Of a stretch of DNA of 64,000 nt, positions 36,234 through 44,843 are shown piece by piece. A program made the position numbers and the translations under genes. The notes beneath the pieces were generated by a model. That model was given only the letters and a program-made list of their open reading frames with translations, was not told the DNA's origin and searched no databases. This DNA comes from Labilibaculum euxinicum. Its GTDB lineage: Bacteria; Bacteroidota; Bacteroidia; Bacteroidales; Marinifilaceae. The stretch is taken from assembly GCF_009795715.1 (NCBI RefSeq), contig NZ_WTCR01000008.1:1-64000 (forward strand). The letters are read 5' to 3'. Numbering within the stretch: position 1 is the first letter of the stretch; each line of letters opens with the position of its first letter.

Positions 36234-36241
36234 CAAATTTA
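36234..36241 (-). promoter_or_regulatory. galE candidate -7 element
   Basis: TAAATTTG on the minus strand, an exact TAnnTTTG match 24 bp before the start codon. It overlaps the stop codon of the Gfo/Idh remnant, so the promoter sits at the scar of a lost gene. No clear -33 element. Confidence 0.4.
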
Positions 36242-36329
36242 CAATTCTTTTGCTTTAGGAAGTCCGGCATCAGCAAGTATTTTCTGTCCTCCGTCAACGG
36301 CAGCTTGCCTGATATCACACAAAGCTGCA
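36239..36329 (-). pseudogene. Gfo/Idh/MocA oxidoreductase fragment
   Basis: The minus strand reads IAALCDIRQAAVDGGQKIL and ADAGLPKAKEL before a TAA at 36239-36241; a stop lies just upstream of the first residue shown. The piece resembles the second strand/helix of the Rossmann domain in Gfo/Idh-type proteins (VALCDIRQEAVDRGQ...), not a natural C-terminus. It is only 30 residues, so it is debris of a larger gene. The identification rests on this short motif. Confidence 0.4.
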
Positions 36330-36553
36330 ATTCAATTTCTGATCTTATTCAAGACAGCAAAGGAAGTACAAATTGTGAAAATACGATTTATAATCCTGAT
36401 GGCTCTGTAAAATGGACTTTCGATTATCCCGAAAAAGAAGTAAGCTGGGACGAAATGATGAATTCTGATTTGTATTTGGGATCAAAATCTTATGTGATTG
36501 GACCGGTTCCTACTTCAAAAGCAATACCCAAACCAGGAAGTAGTCCGAAATAA
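36305..36553 (+). pseudogene. Orphan C-terminal fragment, family unknown
   Basis: An 82-codon open frame with only a TTG at its head. From about residue 13 the composition is protein-like: NCENTIYNPDGSVKWTFDYP, then EKEVSWDEMMNSDLYLGSKS and PVPTSKAIPKPGSSPK before the stop. The first dozen codons overlap the antisense Gfo/Idh debris, so the sensible coding part starts near 36335. That looks like the 3' end of a gene joined by deletion to unrelated debris. It could be a small real gene, but no start signal supports this. Confidence 0.35.
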
Positions 36554-36585
36554 AAAAAACCGTTTCATTACTTTAAGAAACGGCC
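36553..36585 (-). terminator. Terminator of the ROK kinase operon
   Basis: On the minus strand CCGTTTC pairs with GAAACGG (36577-36583 and 36560-36566) and is followed by eight T. It lies about 30 bp after the ROK kinase stop. Confidence 0.8.
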
Positions 36586-36615
36586 TTAGCAAATATTGTA
36601 TTTATTGTAATTTCA

Positions 36616-37569
36616 TTATGCCCGATCGTTCCAGATTAAAGCGGCTGCCCCAAGAACCGCAGCATCATCGCCTAATTCAGAATGCAACAGGCTAATTTTA
36701 TTTTTATACAGGAACAGTAAATTCTTTTCCATTGCCTCACGAACAGGTTCAAAAAGAAGCTCGCCTGCTTTCGCCAATCCTCCAAAAAAGAAAATGGCTT
36801 TAGGACTCGTTACCGATGCCACATTCGCCAAAGCTTCCCCTAACATTTTCCCGGTATAGGCAAACACTTCCATTGCAAGCAGATCTCCGTCATTAGCTGC
36901 ATCAGCAACCATTTTCGCATTCAATTCATTAAACGGAATTGCCCGCAAAGAACTATCACCCAAATGTTTTGCCAACATTTTATAAGCAGTCCGTTTTACT
37001 CCGGTAGCCGATACATAAGTCTCCAAACAACCTCTTCGTCCGCACCCGCACTCACGTCCTTCCGGGCGCATAATAATGTGTCCTACTTCTCCGGCAAATC
37101 CATCATGTCCGTAAAGCAAATCGCCGTTTACAACAATGCCGCTTCCCAAACCGGTACCCAGAGTAATCACCATGTAATCATCCATGTTTTTGGCACCTCC
37201 AAATATACGTTCACCCAAAGCGGCAGCATTGGCATCATTGGTTAATTTTACAGGTACATTCATGCGTTCCTTCACCAAACGGGAAATTTCCAGCAATCCT
37301 TTCCACCGTAAATTGGCAGCATTTTCAATCGTCCCGGTATGGAAATTTCCATTGGGAGCTCCAATACCTATTCCAATTAATTTAAGATCCTCATCTGAAT
37401 CTTCAATCGTCTTATCAATTGAATCACATAAGTCATTCAGAAAATCCTCAAACCGTTCCTGCTCCTGAGTAGGAATGGTTCCATTCCCCCATGATTTTCC
37501 GTTTGCATCAATACACGAAAAAACTGTATTGGTTCCTCCTATGTCTATACCTATTGCTATATCTGTCAT
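36616..37569 (-). CDS. ROK-family sugar kinase
   Basis: A 317-residue cytoplasmic glucokinase/hexose kinase of the ROK family. ATP site IGIDIGGTNTVFSCID at the start, catalytic Asp in LTNDANAAALGE, and the zinc motif CGCGRRGCLETYVS (the ROK HxGxGCxCGxxGCxE signature: VGHIIMRPEGRECGCG...). It has no DNA-binding domain, so it is an enzyme, unlike the ROK protein near 47 kb. Within this cluster it may phosphorylate glucose, galactose-derived or N-acetyl sugars; substrate is not readable. A minisatellite lies just upstream of its start. Confidence 0.9.
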   Translation of the reverse strand: MTDIAIGIDIGGTNTVFSCIDANGKSWGNGTIPTQEQERFEDFLNDLCDSIDKTIEDSDEDLKLIGIGIGAPNGNFHTGTIENAANLRWKGLLEISRLVKERMNVPVKLTNDANAAALGERIFGGAKNMDDYMVITLGTGLGSGIVVNGDLLYGHDGFAGEVGHIIMRPEGRECGCGRRGCLETYVSATGVKRTAYKMLAKHLGDSSLRAIPFNELNAKMVADAANDGDLLAMEVFAYTGKMLGEALANVASVTSPKAIFFFGGLAKAGELLFEPVREAMEKNLLFLYKNKISLLHSELGDDAAVLGAAALIWNDRA

Positions 37570-37604
37570 TCCAATTTATTCTAATTTGCTTTCCAATAAA
37601 AACA

Positions 37605-37766
37605 GCCCTGATACTACTCCTGTTATCGGACTAGTACTGCTCCAGTTGTTGGACTAGTACTGCTCCTGTTGTTGGACTAGCACTACTCCGGTTGTTGGAC
37701 TAGTACTGCTCCGGTTGTCGGACTAGTACTACTCCGGTTGTTGGACTAGTACTGCTCCGGTTTTGC
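37605..37766. repeat. 23-bp minisatellite, about seven copies
   Basis: GGACTAGTAC-TGCTCC-GGTTGTT units begin at 37628, 37651, 37674, 37697, 37720 and 37743, exactly 23 bp apart, with a diverged copy at 37605-37627. Variation is limited to single bases (TGC/TAC, CAG/CGG/CTG, GTT/GTC). Each unit holds overlapping palindromes ACTAGT and AGTACT. Being 23 bp, the array shifts frame at each unit and is not coding. It fills the 254-bp gap between the CBM9-like gene end and the ROK kinase start. Confidence 0.95.
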
Positions 37767-37823
37767 TAGTGAAAAGTAAGACTTACACACAAATTACTTA
37801 GCAAAGCTAATTCTTTCTTTTTA

Positions 37824-38471
37824 TTAGGCCTCTAACTTCAACCTGCCAAATGATGACGGAATATGAAAATCCGGTTCCTTAGAATCCGGTTTCACCCAGG
37901 AGATCCATCTCAAGTCAGCCTCTTTGTTTCCTTCAGGTAATTTCATACAGTATCCACGATACAAACCTGCTTCCAACACACAGTCTTTTAATAAGCCCAA
38001 ACCTTCCAGTGAAGATAGTTTTACAGCTCCTTCCACTACATAACCGTTTGTATTTACCGAAGCTTTTACATCCAGATCTTTAGATTCGGGCCACGACCAC
38101 TCATAATCGAAATCGCGGTAATAGCAGGTTACATAATCCAAAACCCGACCACGGGCATCCATTTCCAAACAATAATACGGATTTAATTTTTCATCTTGTC
38201 TGAAAAAGATCTCCACTCGGTCGGAATGAACAACTTCCATCTTATGATCCTTATCTACAAAGCTGAGAACATTTTCATCTTCCGCATCGAATCGGAAATA
38301 AAAATACTCATCATCATGCAAAGCTCTAAAATTAGTTTTTGGAGCTTTCTGATTTTCCCATGGAAAAGTAAAGTCAGAGTTTACATCAGCCATTTCCCAT
38401 ACGGGATGCATTTCTTGTCCTGTAATTGTTAAAAGGCCTTGTTTTATTCGTTTTACGATATATTCCGTCAT
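37824..38471 (-). CDS. CBM9-like carbohydrate-binding protein without signal peptide
   Basis: A 215-residue protein resembling the second CBM9-like/DOMON family of Bacteroidota: PVWEMADVNSDFTFPWE, APKTNFRALHDDEYFYFRFD, the Asp/Arg pair in VHSDRVEIFF, and the C-terminal LRWISWVKPDSKEPDFHIP. These domains bind reducing-end sugars with Trp stacking. There is no signal peptide or lipobox, so it would act in the cytoplasm, unusual for a binding module. It lies 63 bp after the NagB/PIG-L gene in the same direction. An enzymatic role (for example a mutarotase-like or sugar-handling protein) cannot be excluded. Confidence 0.75.
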   Translation of the reverse strand: MTEYIVKRIKQGLLTITGQEMHPVWEMADVNSDFTFPWENQKAPKTNFRALHDDEYFYFRFDAEDENVLSFVDKDHKMEVVHSDRVEIFFRQDEKLNPYYCLEMDARGRVLDYVTCYYRDFDYEWSWPESKDLDVKASVNTNGYVVEGAVKLSSLEGLGLLKDCVLEAGLYRGYCMKLPEGNKEADLRWISWVKPDSKEPDFHIPSSFGRLKLEA

Positions 38472-38490
38472 ATACTTAAAAAAAGTGGAC

Positions 38491-38510
38491 CGAGAGACAA
38501 TTGTCTCCCG
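38491..38510. other. Palindrome between NagB/PIG-L and CBM9-like genes
   Basis: A perfect 14-bp palindrome GAGACAATTGTCTC (38494-38507) extended to CG...CG on both sides. On the minus strand seven T follow, so it may be a weak terminator, or an operator for a dimeric repressor in the gap between two co-directional genes. Confidence 0.5.
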
Positions 38511-38534
38511 ATCCGGGGTATTTATGTGTGGTAC

Positions 38535-40862
38535 TTAAAACGGATTTTCTTCAACTGCTTTCTCAAGACCCTGTGCCATAGACACAAACTCTTCAGCATT
38601 CATCTCCTTTATATAAACCAAACCATGAGTAGCTCTTACCAACGGATGATTATTTTCGTAAAAGAAGTTCTTGCCTAAAAGCAATTGAATTTGCTTCAAC
38701 TGCTGCACCCAAACCTTTTGTGTCAGCTCGTTGAATTTGCCATCGTACTCGTAGCTTGGAAAAGATGCATTCACCTGACTTAAATAACTTTCGGTAAATG
38801 AATTCTCCATAACATCAAGAGCATTCAAAGAAACCGGAACAATCGAATCGGCTTCGGAAGGATGGTATTTAAACCAAACATTTCGGTAACCAACAATTCG
38901 AAGTTTCGATAAATCCTCTTCCTCTTTCCACTCCTTAACTGCTCCTGCAATGGCTTGCAATACTTTATAATGGGTATCCGGTCCACTTCCTTCCGGATCC
39001 ATAGCCAAACTAATAATTGTTGGTTTGTATTTTCTGAATTCCTCCAAAACCGGAAGCATATCCCTGTTCTTTTCAGGGGTTTCGGTGAACACATCGCCTT
39101 TATAAAAACCCAAACGCAAGTGGTGAACATTTTTAACAGGAGTACCGAAATGAGCCCAAACCAACTCCTCTTCAAACTCACGAATCATCCCTTTCATTTT
39201 CTGAACTTCAGAAGTATTTTTACCTCCATCGTAACTGCTTTCCAAATCTGCAATAATAAAAGCAATTGTCTCATTCAGATGCTCCTTGCTGTTTACTTTC
39301 CAGGTTTCAACAATGGAACGAATTACACGATGACACAAACCTCTTCGCTTTCCGTTCTGATTTCGGGCCGCAACCGAATTCAGGAAATGATACACATCTT
39401 TATCCCATTTCTTACTAAATCCTACCTCGAAGAAATCAGGATATTCCAACATTTGAATTTCACCTTTGGTGATAAATTCCTGACACTCTTTTAATACACC
39501 AATCACAAAACCATTCGTTACTGCGGTAAAACCAGATGTAAGAACAGAAAAATGAACATCGTTAGTTGCTGAACGCATCTGACGGTTGGTGTACGGCATA
39601 ATTCCCAGCATGATATCATCATGATGAGGGCCGGTATGATAAATTACCTCGTTGGTATCAGGTTTCATCCCTTTTTCCAACTTCCTTTTGATGGAATCAA
39701 TAACAGTCTGAACAGTTCCTTCATTCAAATCAGGAATTTGACTGGTGTAAGGATCAGCCTTTAAATCTTCCAAAGTTAAATGGTGACCATATTTATTGAT
39801 TTTCTGACACAGATCGATAACCGCTCTTTCGCTTTTCGCATGTGTCCAATCTCCTGTTTTGTAAAATTGGTTCACACTATCCGTCAATTTACAGGCCGCT
39901 CCTGTTGTTAAATAAAAACGACTGTTTTTCTGACGCTGCAGTACCGAAGCCGGATAAATTGCATCAGGTTCGCTTTCCAGTGATCCTTTTACGATATCAG
40001 CTTTAGCTTCACCGGCAGCAAAAATGATTGAAACCGCATCTCGATTGTGGGTAATTGTATCCAAACCAATTGTGATAACCAAACGGTTTCTTGATACTTC
40101 TATTCCACCCAAATCACCTGCTGCAACTGCTTGTGTCTCGAAATTTGTCTTGGTTAACCGTGTAGTCGAAAAATGATCCGATCCACGGGTGTTAAAAGCA
40201 ATATGACCATCAGGACCAATTCCGCCCAGGAAAAACCCGATGCCGCCTTTATCGCGGATTTTTTGCTCGTAAGAAGTACACCAGTTATCAATCATGAAAA
40301 TTGATTTCTGCTGCATCTCTTCCACAACACTTGTTGCCTCGCGGTAACGAAGCGACAAATCAATATTGTAATCGGGAAAAACTTCCAGAAAATGTTTATT
40401 ATCCACCAATGGAATTTCCTCTGAATTAATTAGTAATGAATTGGATTTCTCCAGTCCAAAACCATCAATATAGTATTTCATCACATAGTTGTAAAAACTA
40501 TTGTGCTGACGCGGATCAATTGGATAAAACTCATCAATCTGAACAAACTGCAAACCACTCAAATCTGGTTTAGCCATGTTTCCAAGTCCATACTGACTGC
40601 GGATTTCGATTCCTTTAGGCTTGTTCCAATTCTCAAGAAGAAACTGAGTATACTTGATAAAATACTCCGGAGTTTTACCGGTTGGTAAACTAATTACTCC
40701 CTGAGGATTTTGTTCTGCCCACTCCAAAAAACGAAGTGAAGTCATCAAACCCAATTTTGGAAAATTATCAACCGTTACATAAGGTATTTTGGCTGTAACT
40801 TCCTGCACTCCTGATAATTCATAGAATGCCTGCTCTACTTTTGATGTAAATAATGTTTTCAT
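38535..40862 (-). CDS. NagB-type deaminase fused to PIG-L deacetylase domain
   Basis: A 775-residue two-domain protein from the ATG at 40862 (MKTLFTSKV); a 17-codon upstream extension is rejected as unlike the family. Residues about 20-310 are a glucosamine-6-phosphate deaminase domain with FVQIDEFYPID and FFLGGIGPDGHIAFNTRGS (catalytic Asp/His). Residues about 400-690 form a PIG-L/LmbE-type zinc deacetylase with YHTGPHHDDIMLGI. The pair is common in Bacteroidota as a long NagB. Together they could remove an acetyl group and then deaminate/isomerize an amino-sugar phosphate to fructose 6-phosphate. No separate NagA is in the cluster. Confidence 0.88.
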   Translation of the reverse strand: MKTLFTSKVEQAFYELSGVQEVTAKIPYVTVDNFPKLGLMTSLRFLEWAEQNPQGVISLPTGKTPEYFIKYTQFLLENWNKPKGIEIRSQYGLGNMAKPDLSGLQFVQIDEFYPIDPRQHNSFYNYVMKYYIDGFGLEKSNSLLINSEEIPLVDNKHFLEVFPDYNIDLSLRYREATSVVEEMQQKSIFMIDNWCTSYEQKIRDKGGIGFFLGGIGPDGHIAFNTRGSDHFSTTRLTKTNFETQAVAAGDLGGIEVSRNRLVITIGLDTITHNRDAVSIIFAAGEAKADIVKGSLESEPDAIYPASVLQRQKNSRFYLTTGAACKLTDSVNQFYKTGDWTHAKSERAVIDLCQKINKYGHHLTLEDLKADPYTSQIPDLNEGTVQTVIDSIKRKLEKGMKPDTNEVIYHTGPHHDDIMLGIMPYTNRQMRSATNDVHFSVLTSGFTAVTNGFVIGVLKECQEFITKGEIQMLEYPDFFEVGFSKKWDKDVYHFLNSVAARNQNGKRRGLCHRVIRSIVETWKVNSKEHLNETIAFIIADLESSYDGGKNTSEVQKMKGMIREFEEELVWAHFGTPVKNVHHLRLGFYKGDVFTETPEKNRDMLPVLEEFRKYKPTIISLAMDPEGSGPDTHYKVLQAIAGAVKEWKEEEDLSKLRIVGYRNVWFKYHPSEADSIVPVSLNALDVMENSFTESYLSQVNASFPSYEYDGKFNELTQKVWVQQLKQIQLLLGKNFFYENNHPLVRATHGLVYIKEMNAEEFVSMAQGLEKAVEENPF

Positions 40863-40996
40863 TTTCTTTTTATTTCTATAATCTCTTAACCTTACTCGTT
40901 TAAAACACTTCACTTTCGTGAGAAAATAACTGTTTGTTTTAAATTACGCTACCACACGATTAAATACCGGGTTTGGTATCAGAAATAAAACTCCTT

Positions 40997-42103
40997 TTAC
41001 TGCACTGATAATTCTTTGCTGTATTTTGATACCACTTGCTTCATTTGCTCATATTGCTCTTCCATGCTTGTTAATAATTTGTATTGAGAATGAGTTCTGA
41101 TTAAATTGTGCTGCGGTGATTTTATTTTATAATACTGATCTCCGTCGATGTAGTCCATTAAAAACCGAAGAACTTGTTCGAAAGTGATGTATCTGGCGGA
41201 AAAAGCAAGGTATTCCAATTCCGAAGCTGTTAAAAACGAAACTGCTTCTTCCAGATATCCTTTGGTATAAGCCTTGAATATTTCCATATCCATGCTCACC
41301 TGATCCAAATTCTTATCATCCTCTAAACCAGTATTGGTGTATGATCTCATAGCATCACCATAATCATTCAGCACCGTGCTGTTCAATACGGTATCCAAAT
41401 CGATCACACACAAATCATTTCCCTCTTTATCAAAAAGAATGTTGTTGATTTTTGTGTCGTTATGAGTTACCCGTGTAGGAATGGTTCCGTTCTCAACCAG
41501 AGTCCAGAATTCAAGCATTTCCTCACGGCGATTCTCAACCCAGGCAATCTCTTCAGTCAATCCAGCCTTACGGCCTGCAGGATCTTTTCTCAACACTTCA
41601 TCCCACTGCTTAAAACGAAATCTGATGTTATGAAAGCCTGGAAGAATATCTACCAATGGTTCTTTCATATCCGATAACATCAATTGAAACTTACCGATTC
41701 CCTTTCCTCCTGCATAAGCCAATTCCGGACTGTCCGCAGCTTCATAAGTCAGGTTGTCTTTAATAAAAAGACACATTGCCCAAAAGTCGCCCTCTTCATC
41801 TTTGTAAAACAAATCACCATTCTTTGCAGGTGTAATTGTCATTGCTTCGCGTATGATATCACCACCTGCTGCAGCTATTTTCTGCTTAAGGTGAGTTGTC
41901 ACTTTTAAGATATTCCCCATCATTCCGGGCACATCCTTAAAGATGTTCTTATTCTTGCGTTGAAATAAATAGCTTGGGTCTTCTTCAGCAAGGGTTGTTA
42001 CAATAAATGTATCGTTAATAAACCCTTCTCCAAGAGGTTTAATATCTGCTATTTCCCCTTCAACAGAGAATTTTGAAGCTATTTCTTTTAAAGTATTCGT
42101 CAT
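40997..42103 (-). CDS. Aminoglycoside-phosphotransferase-fold kinase, NahK-like
   Basis: A 368-residue kinase of the APH/choline kinase fold with Brenner's motif THNDTKINNILFD and the metal-binding CVIDLDTVLN that follows. The N-terminal GEGFINDTF and the length resemble NahK, the anomeric N-acetylhexosamine 1-kinase. Its neighbours (nucleotidyltransferase, phosphohexomutase, galE, sugar transporter) favour a sugar 1-kinase over antibiotic resistance. The product would be a HexNAc 1-phosphate ready for activation to UDP-HexNAc. Substrate is inferred from context. Confidence 0.82.
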   Translation of the reverse strand: MTNTLKEIASKFSVEGEIADIKPLGEGFINDTFIVTTLAEEDPSYLFQRKNKNIFKDVPGMMGNILKVTTHLKQKIAAAGGDIIREAMTITPAKNGDLFYKDEEGDFWAMCLFIKDNLTYEAADSPELAYAGGKGIGKFQLMLSDMKEPLVDILPGFHNIRFRFKQWDEVLRKDPAGRKAGLTEEIAWVENRREEMLEFWTLVENGTIPTRVTHNDTKINNILFDKEGNDLCVIDLDTVLNSTVLNDYGDAMRSYTNTGLEDDKNLDQVSMDMEIFKAYTKGYLEEAVSFLTASELEYLAFSARYITFEQVLRFLMDYIDGDQYYKIKSPQHNLIRTHSQYKLLTSMEEQYEQMKQVVSKYSKELSVQ

Positions 42104-42159
42104 ATTTCATCTTTGAATGAGGGCACAGTAAATGATTACTCATGCCCAAATTGGATTCA

Positions 42160-43383
42160 TTATTTTGTTCTTATTTTATGTCCTTTTAAACCGTAATAAA
42201 GAATATAAAGAAAACAAGGAACACAAACCCAGTAGGCATTTTGTGCTCCGGCAAAATCCTTCATAAAACCGTAAATCGTTGGAATTAAAGCGCCGCCAAC
42301 AATTGCGATAACCATTAAGGATGAGCCTGCTTTAGTGAATTTTCCCAAATCAGTCATTGCAAGCGGCCACAAAGCGGGCCACATTAAGGAACATCCTAAA
42401 GCCATAAATGAAATAAAGTAGATTGATAAATCTTGAGGTGAAAGCACAACCATTAATGATCCAAACAAGGCTGTTACCGCGCAAATTCGAAGGGCTGTAG
42501 CCTGATTAAGATATTTAGGAATTAAAGCGGCTCCGCAGATGTATCCAATAACCATACCTATCGGCGCAATCCATGCATAATATTCCGCATTGGCTAAGCC
42601 CAGAGCAGTTGCATAATCAACCAAGGTTCCTAACGAAACGGTTTCAACTCCAACATACAGGAAAAGAGCAAACACGCCTAACAAAAGGTGCGGAAACTGC
42701 CAAACAGATGTTTTATTTGCTGCATAAGGACAATCGTGTGCTGAATCTTCATCTTCTCCTACTGCTTTTACTTCAGGCAGTTTAGCCAACAGAGCCAATA
42801 CTCCCAAAAGAACAAAGACACCAATAATAATGTAAAAAGGGATGTTAATATCGATCAGTGATACATTGTCCACTTCTTTTCCAATAATCAATGCCAAAAA
42901 TAACGGCGCAATCGGCCAGGCCAATTTATTGGCGATCCCCATATAACTCATCCGCTTTGCGGCACTTTCAATAGGTCCTAATATGGTAATGTACGGATTG
43001 ACAGAAGCCTGCAGAAAAGTATTTCCCATACCGCTAATGAAGGAAGCCAGCAAAAACAGAGGCAGACTTTCCATTCTTGCAGAAGGAATAAATAAATAAA
43101 AACCAACTGCAAACATGATAAAAGATAATGCCATTGTTTTTTTGTAGCCGATTTTACCAATCACCAATGATGCTGGATATCCAAAAATCAGAAAGGCTGA
43201 GAAAGTAGCTGCAATCACTAAGTATGATTCGGCAGAAGAAATATCCAAAGCTTTATTTAAAAGCGGAATAATATAACTGTTTATCCCCAGTGCAAATCCA
43301 ATTGCGAAAAACATTACTCCAACTATAATAAGAGGAACTACGTACCTATTTACTTTAGTATCCACCACTTGTGCACTTACCAT
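42160..43383 (-). CDS. Sugar MFS transporter (FucP/GlcNAc type)
   Basis: A 407-residue, 12-TM permease. GINSYIIPLLNKALDISSAESYL near TM1, YPASLVIGKIGYKKTMALSF between TM2 and TM3 and LGCSLMWPALWPLAMTDLGKFTKAGSSLM in the C-terminal half are typical of the fucose/glucose/N-acetylglucosamine permease family of Bacteroidota. It lies between the sugar 1-kinase and the phosphohexomutase on the same strand, so it probably imports their substrate. Confidence 0.85.
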   Translation of the reverse strand: MVSAQVVDTKVNRYVVPLIIVGVMFFAIGFALGINSYIIPLLNKALDISSAESYLVIAATFSAFLIFGYPASLVIGKIGYKKTMALSFIMFAVGFYLFIPSARMESLPLFLLASFISGMGNTFLQASVNPYITILGPIESAAKRMSYMGIANKLAWPIAPLFLALIIGKEVDNVSLIDINIPFYIIIGVFVLLGVLALLAKLPEVKAVGEDEDSAHDCPYAANKTSVWQFPHLLLGVFALFLYVGVETVSLGTLVDYATALGLANAEYYAWIAPIGMVIGYICGAALIPKYLNQATALRICAVTALFGSLMVVLSPQDLSIYFISFMALGCSLMWPALWPLAMTDLGKFTKAGSSLMVIAIVGGALIPTIYGFMKDFAGAQNAYWVCVPCFLYILYYGLKGHKIRTK

Positions 43384-43446
43384 AATTTAAAATTTATAAG
43401 ATTACTATTTCTATATTATATTCTAAAGTCTAAAATCATCACTTCC

Positions 43447-44826
43447 TCAAATTGTGTTTTTCATCAACTGCTTTACATAATCCATTAAATTACGAGCATA
43501 CTCTTCCGTAGTTGCTTCGGAGTAAATTCGAATAATGGGCTCCGTATTTGATTTTCTGAGGTGTACCCATCCCTCCGGAAAACTAATCTTCAATCCGTCA
43601 ATCGTATTGCAGGGATAATCGATAAATTTTCTGCGAACCTGATCCATTATGCCATCCAAATTGGAAACACCCTCTAATTCTAATTTTTGTTTTACGATTT
43701 TATAATCGGGATAACCTGCCCGTAGTTCTGAACAGGTTAATTTTGATTTTGCCAAATAGGTAAGAAACAATGCCACTCCAACAAGCGCATCTCTTCCATT
43801 GTGCAATTCAGGATAAATCACACCTCCGTTGCCCTCACCACCTATTACTGCCAAATGATTCTTCATTTCGCGCACCACATTTACCTCGCCTACTGCTGAT
43901 TCATAGAACTCAACGCCATGCTTTTTAGCAATTTCCCGAAGTGCCATGGTTGACGATAAATTGGCAACTAAACTGCCTTTTGTATTTTGAAGTACATAAT
44001 CAGCCACCGACACCAAAGTGTATTCTTCGCCAAATGCCTGTCCGTTTTCACAAACCAAAGCCAAGCGATCAACGTCCGGATCTACAACAATACCAAGATC
44101 TAACTTTTCATTCTTAACACATTCCGATATTTCCACAATATTTTCAGGGAGAGGTTCCGGATTATGAGCAAAATTACCATCAGGACAGCAATTGATTTCC
44201 GTCACCTGTTTCACTCCTAAAGCTTTCAGTAATTGAGGAATTGCAATTCCTCCCACCGAACTTACAGCATCAACTGCAATAGAAAAATCAGCTTCTTCAA
44301 TTAGTATTTTATCCACCAAAGGCAAATTAAGAATATGCTGAATATGAGTCTCTAAATAATCATCTTTCTTAGAGTACTTTCCTAAATCATCAACATCATT
44401 GTAATTGAAATCCTGTTTCTCAACAAGATGCAGCAAATCCTTCCCATCCTGATCAGAAATAAATTCGCCTTTTGCATTTAATAATTTAAGTGCATTCCAA
44501 TTTTTAGGATTGTGACTTGCTGTAATAATAATACCTCCGCCGGCTTTTAAATCGGTAACAGCCATTTCTACTGATGGAGTTGTTGCCAATCCAAGGTCAA
44601 CCACTTCGATACCAACTGAAAGCAATGCCCCAACCACCAGTTGGTTTACCATCTCTCCACTGATTCTGGCGTCACGGCCAACGATTACTTTTTTAGCGGC
44701 ACCGCTGTTTCGGAGCCACATGCCAAAAGCTCCTGATATGCTGACGATATCCATTGGTGTTAAGCATTGCCCGGGTCTTCCTCCAATAGTACCTCTAATA
44801 CCTGATATTGATTTTATTAAAGTCAT
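43447..44826 (-). CDS. glmM: Phosphoglucosamine/phosphohexose mutase
   Basis: A 459-residue alpha-D-phosphohexomutase interconverting 1- and 6-phosphates. SGIRGTIGGRPG at the start, the phosphoserine loop IITASHNPKNWNALK, the metal loop DPDVDRLALV, the sugar loop GEGNGGVIYPE and the phosphate-binding RKSNTEPIIRIYSEA are all present. GlmM is the best name, but PMM/PGM-type activity on GlcNAc-1-P or Glc-1-P is possible, and its place in a catabolic cluster makes that likely. An AGGAG sequence 9 bp before the start is unusual for this phylum. Confidence 0.85.
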   Translation of the reverse strand: MTLIKSISGIRGTIGGRPGQCLTPMDIVSISGAFGMWLRNSGAAKKVIVGRDARISGEMVNQLVVGALLSVGIEVVDLGLATTPSVEMAVTDLKAGGGIIITASHNPKNWNALKLLNAKGEFISDQDGKDLLHLVEKQDFNYNDVDDLGKYSKKDDYLETHIQHILNLPLVDKILIEEADFSIAVDAVSSVGGIAIPQLLKALGVKQVTEINCCPDGNFAHNPEPLPENIVEISECVKNEKLDLGIVVDPDVDRLALVCENGQAFGEEYTLVSVADYVLQNTKGSLVANLSSTMALREIAKKHGVEFYESAVGEVNVVREMKNHLAVIGGEGNGGVIYPELHNGRDALVGVALFLTYLAKSKLTCSELRAGYPDYKIVKQKLELEGVSNLDGIMDQVRRKFIDYPCNTIDGLKISFPEGWVHLRKSNTEPIIRIYSEATTEEYARNLMDYVKQLMKNTI

Positions 44827-44843
44827 TTTTCTCTCCTATAAAA

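Noticed and set aside
36305-36553. Small intact gene
   Set aside because: Only a TTG at the head, and the first part overlaps debris of another gene; treated as a fragment.
37605-37766. CRISPR array
   Set aside because: Units are directly adjacent with no unique spacers, so it is a minisatellite.
40863-40913. 17-codon extension of the NagB/PIG-L protein
   Set aside because: Basic, low-conservation residues in the leader; the internal ATG gives the normal N-terminus.
40997-42103. Aminoglycoside resistance gene
   Set aside because: Fold is shared, but the neighbours are sugar-activation genes and the N-terminus resembles sugar 1-kinases.
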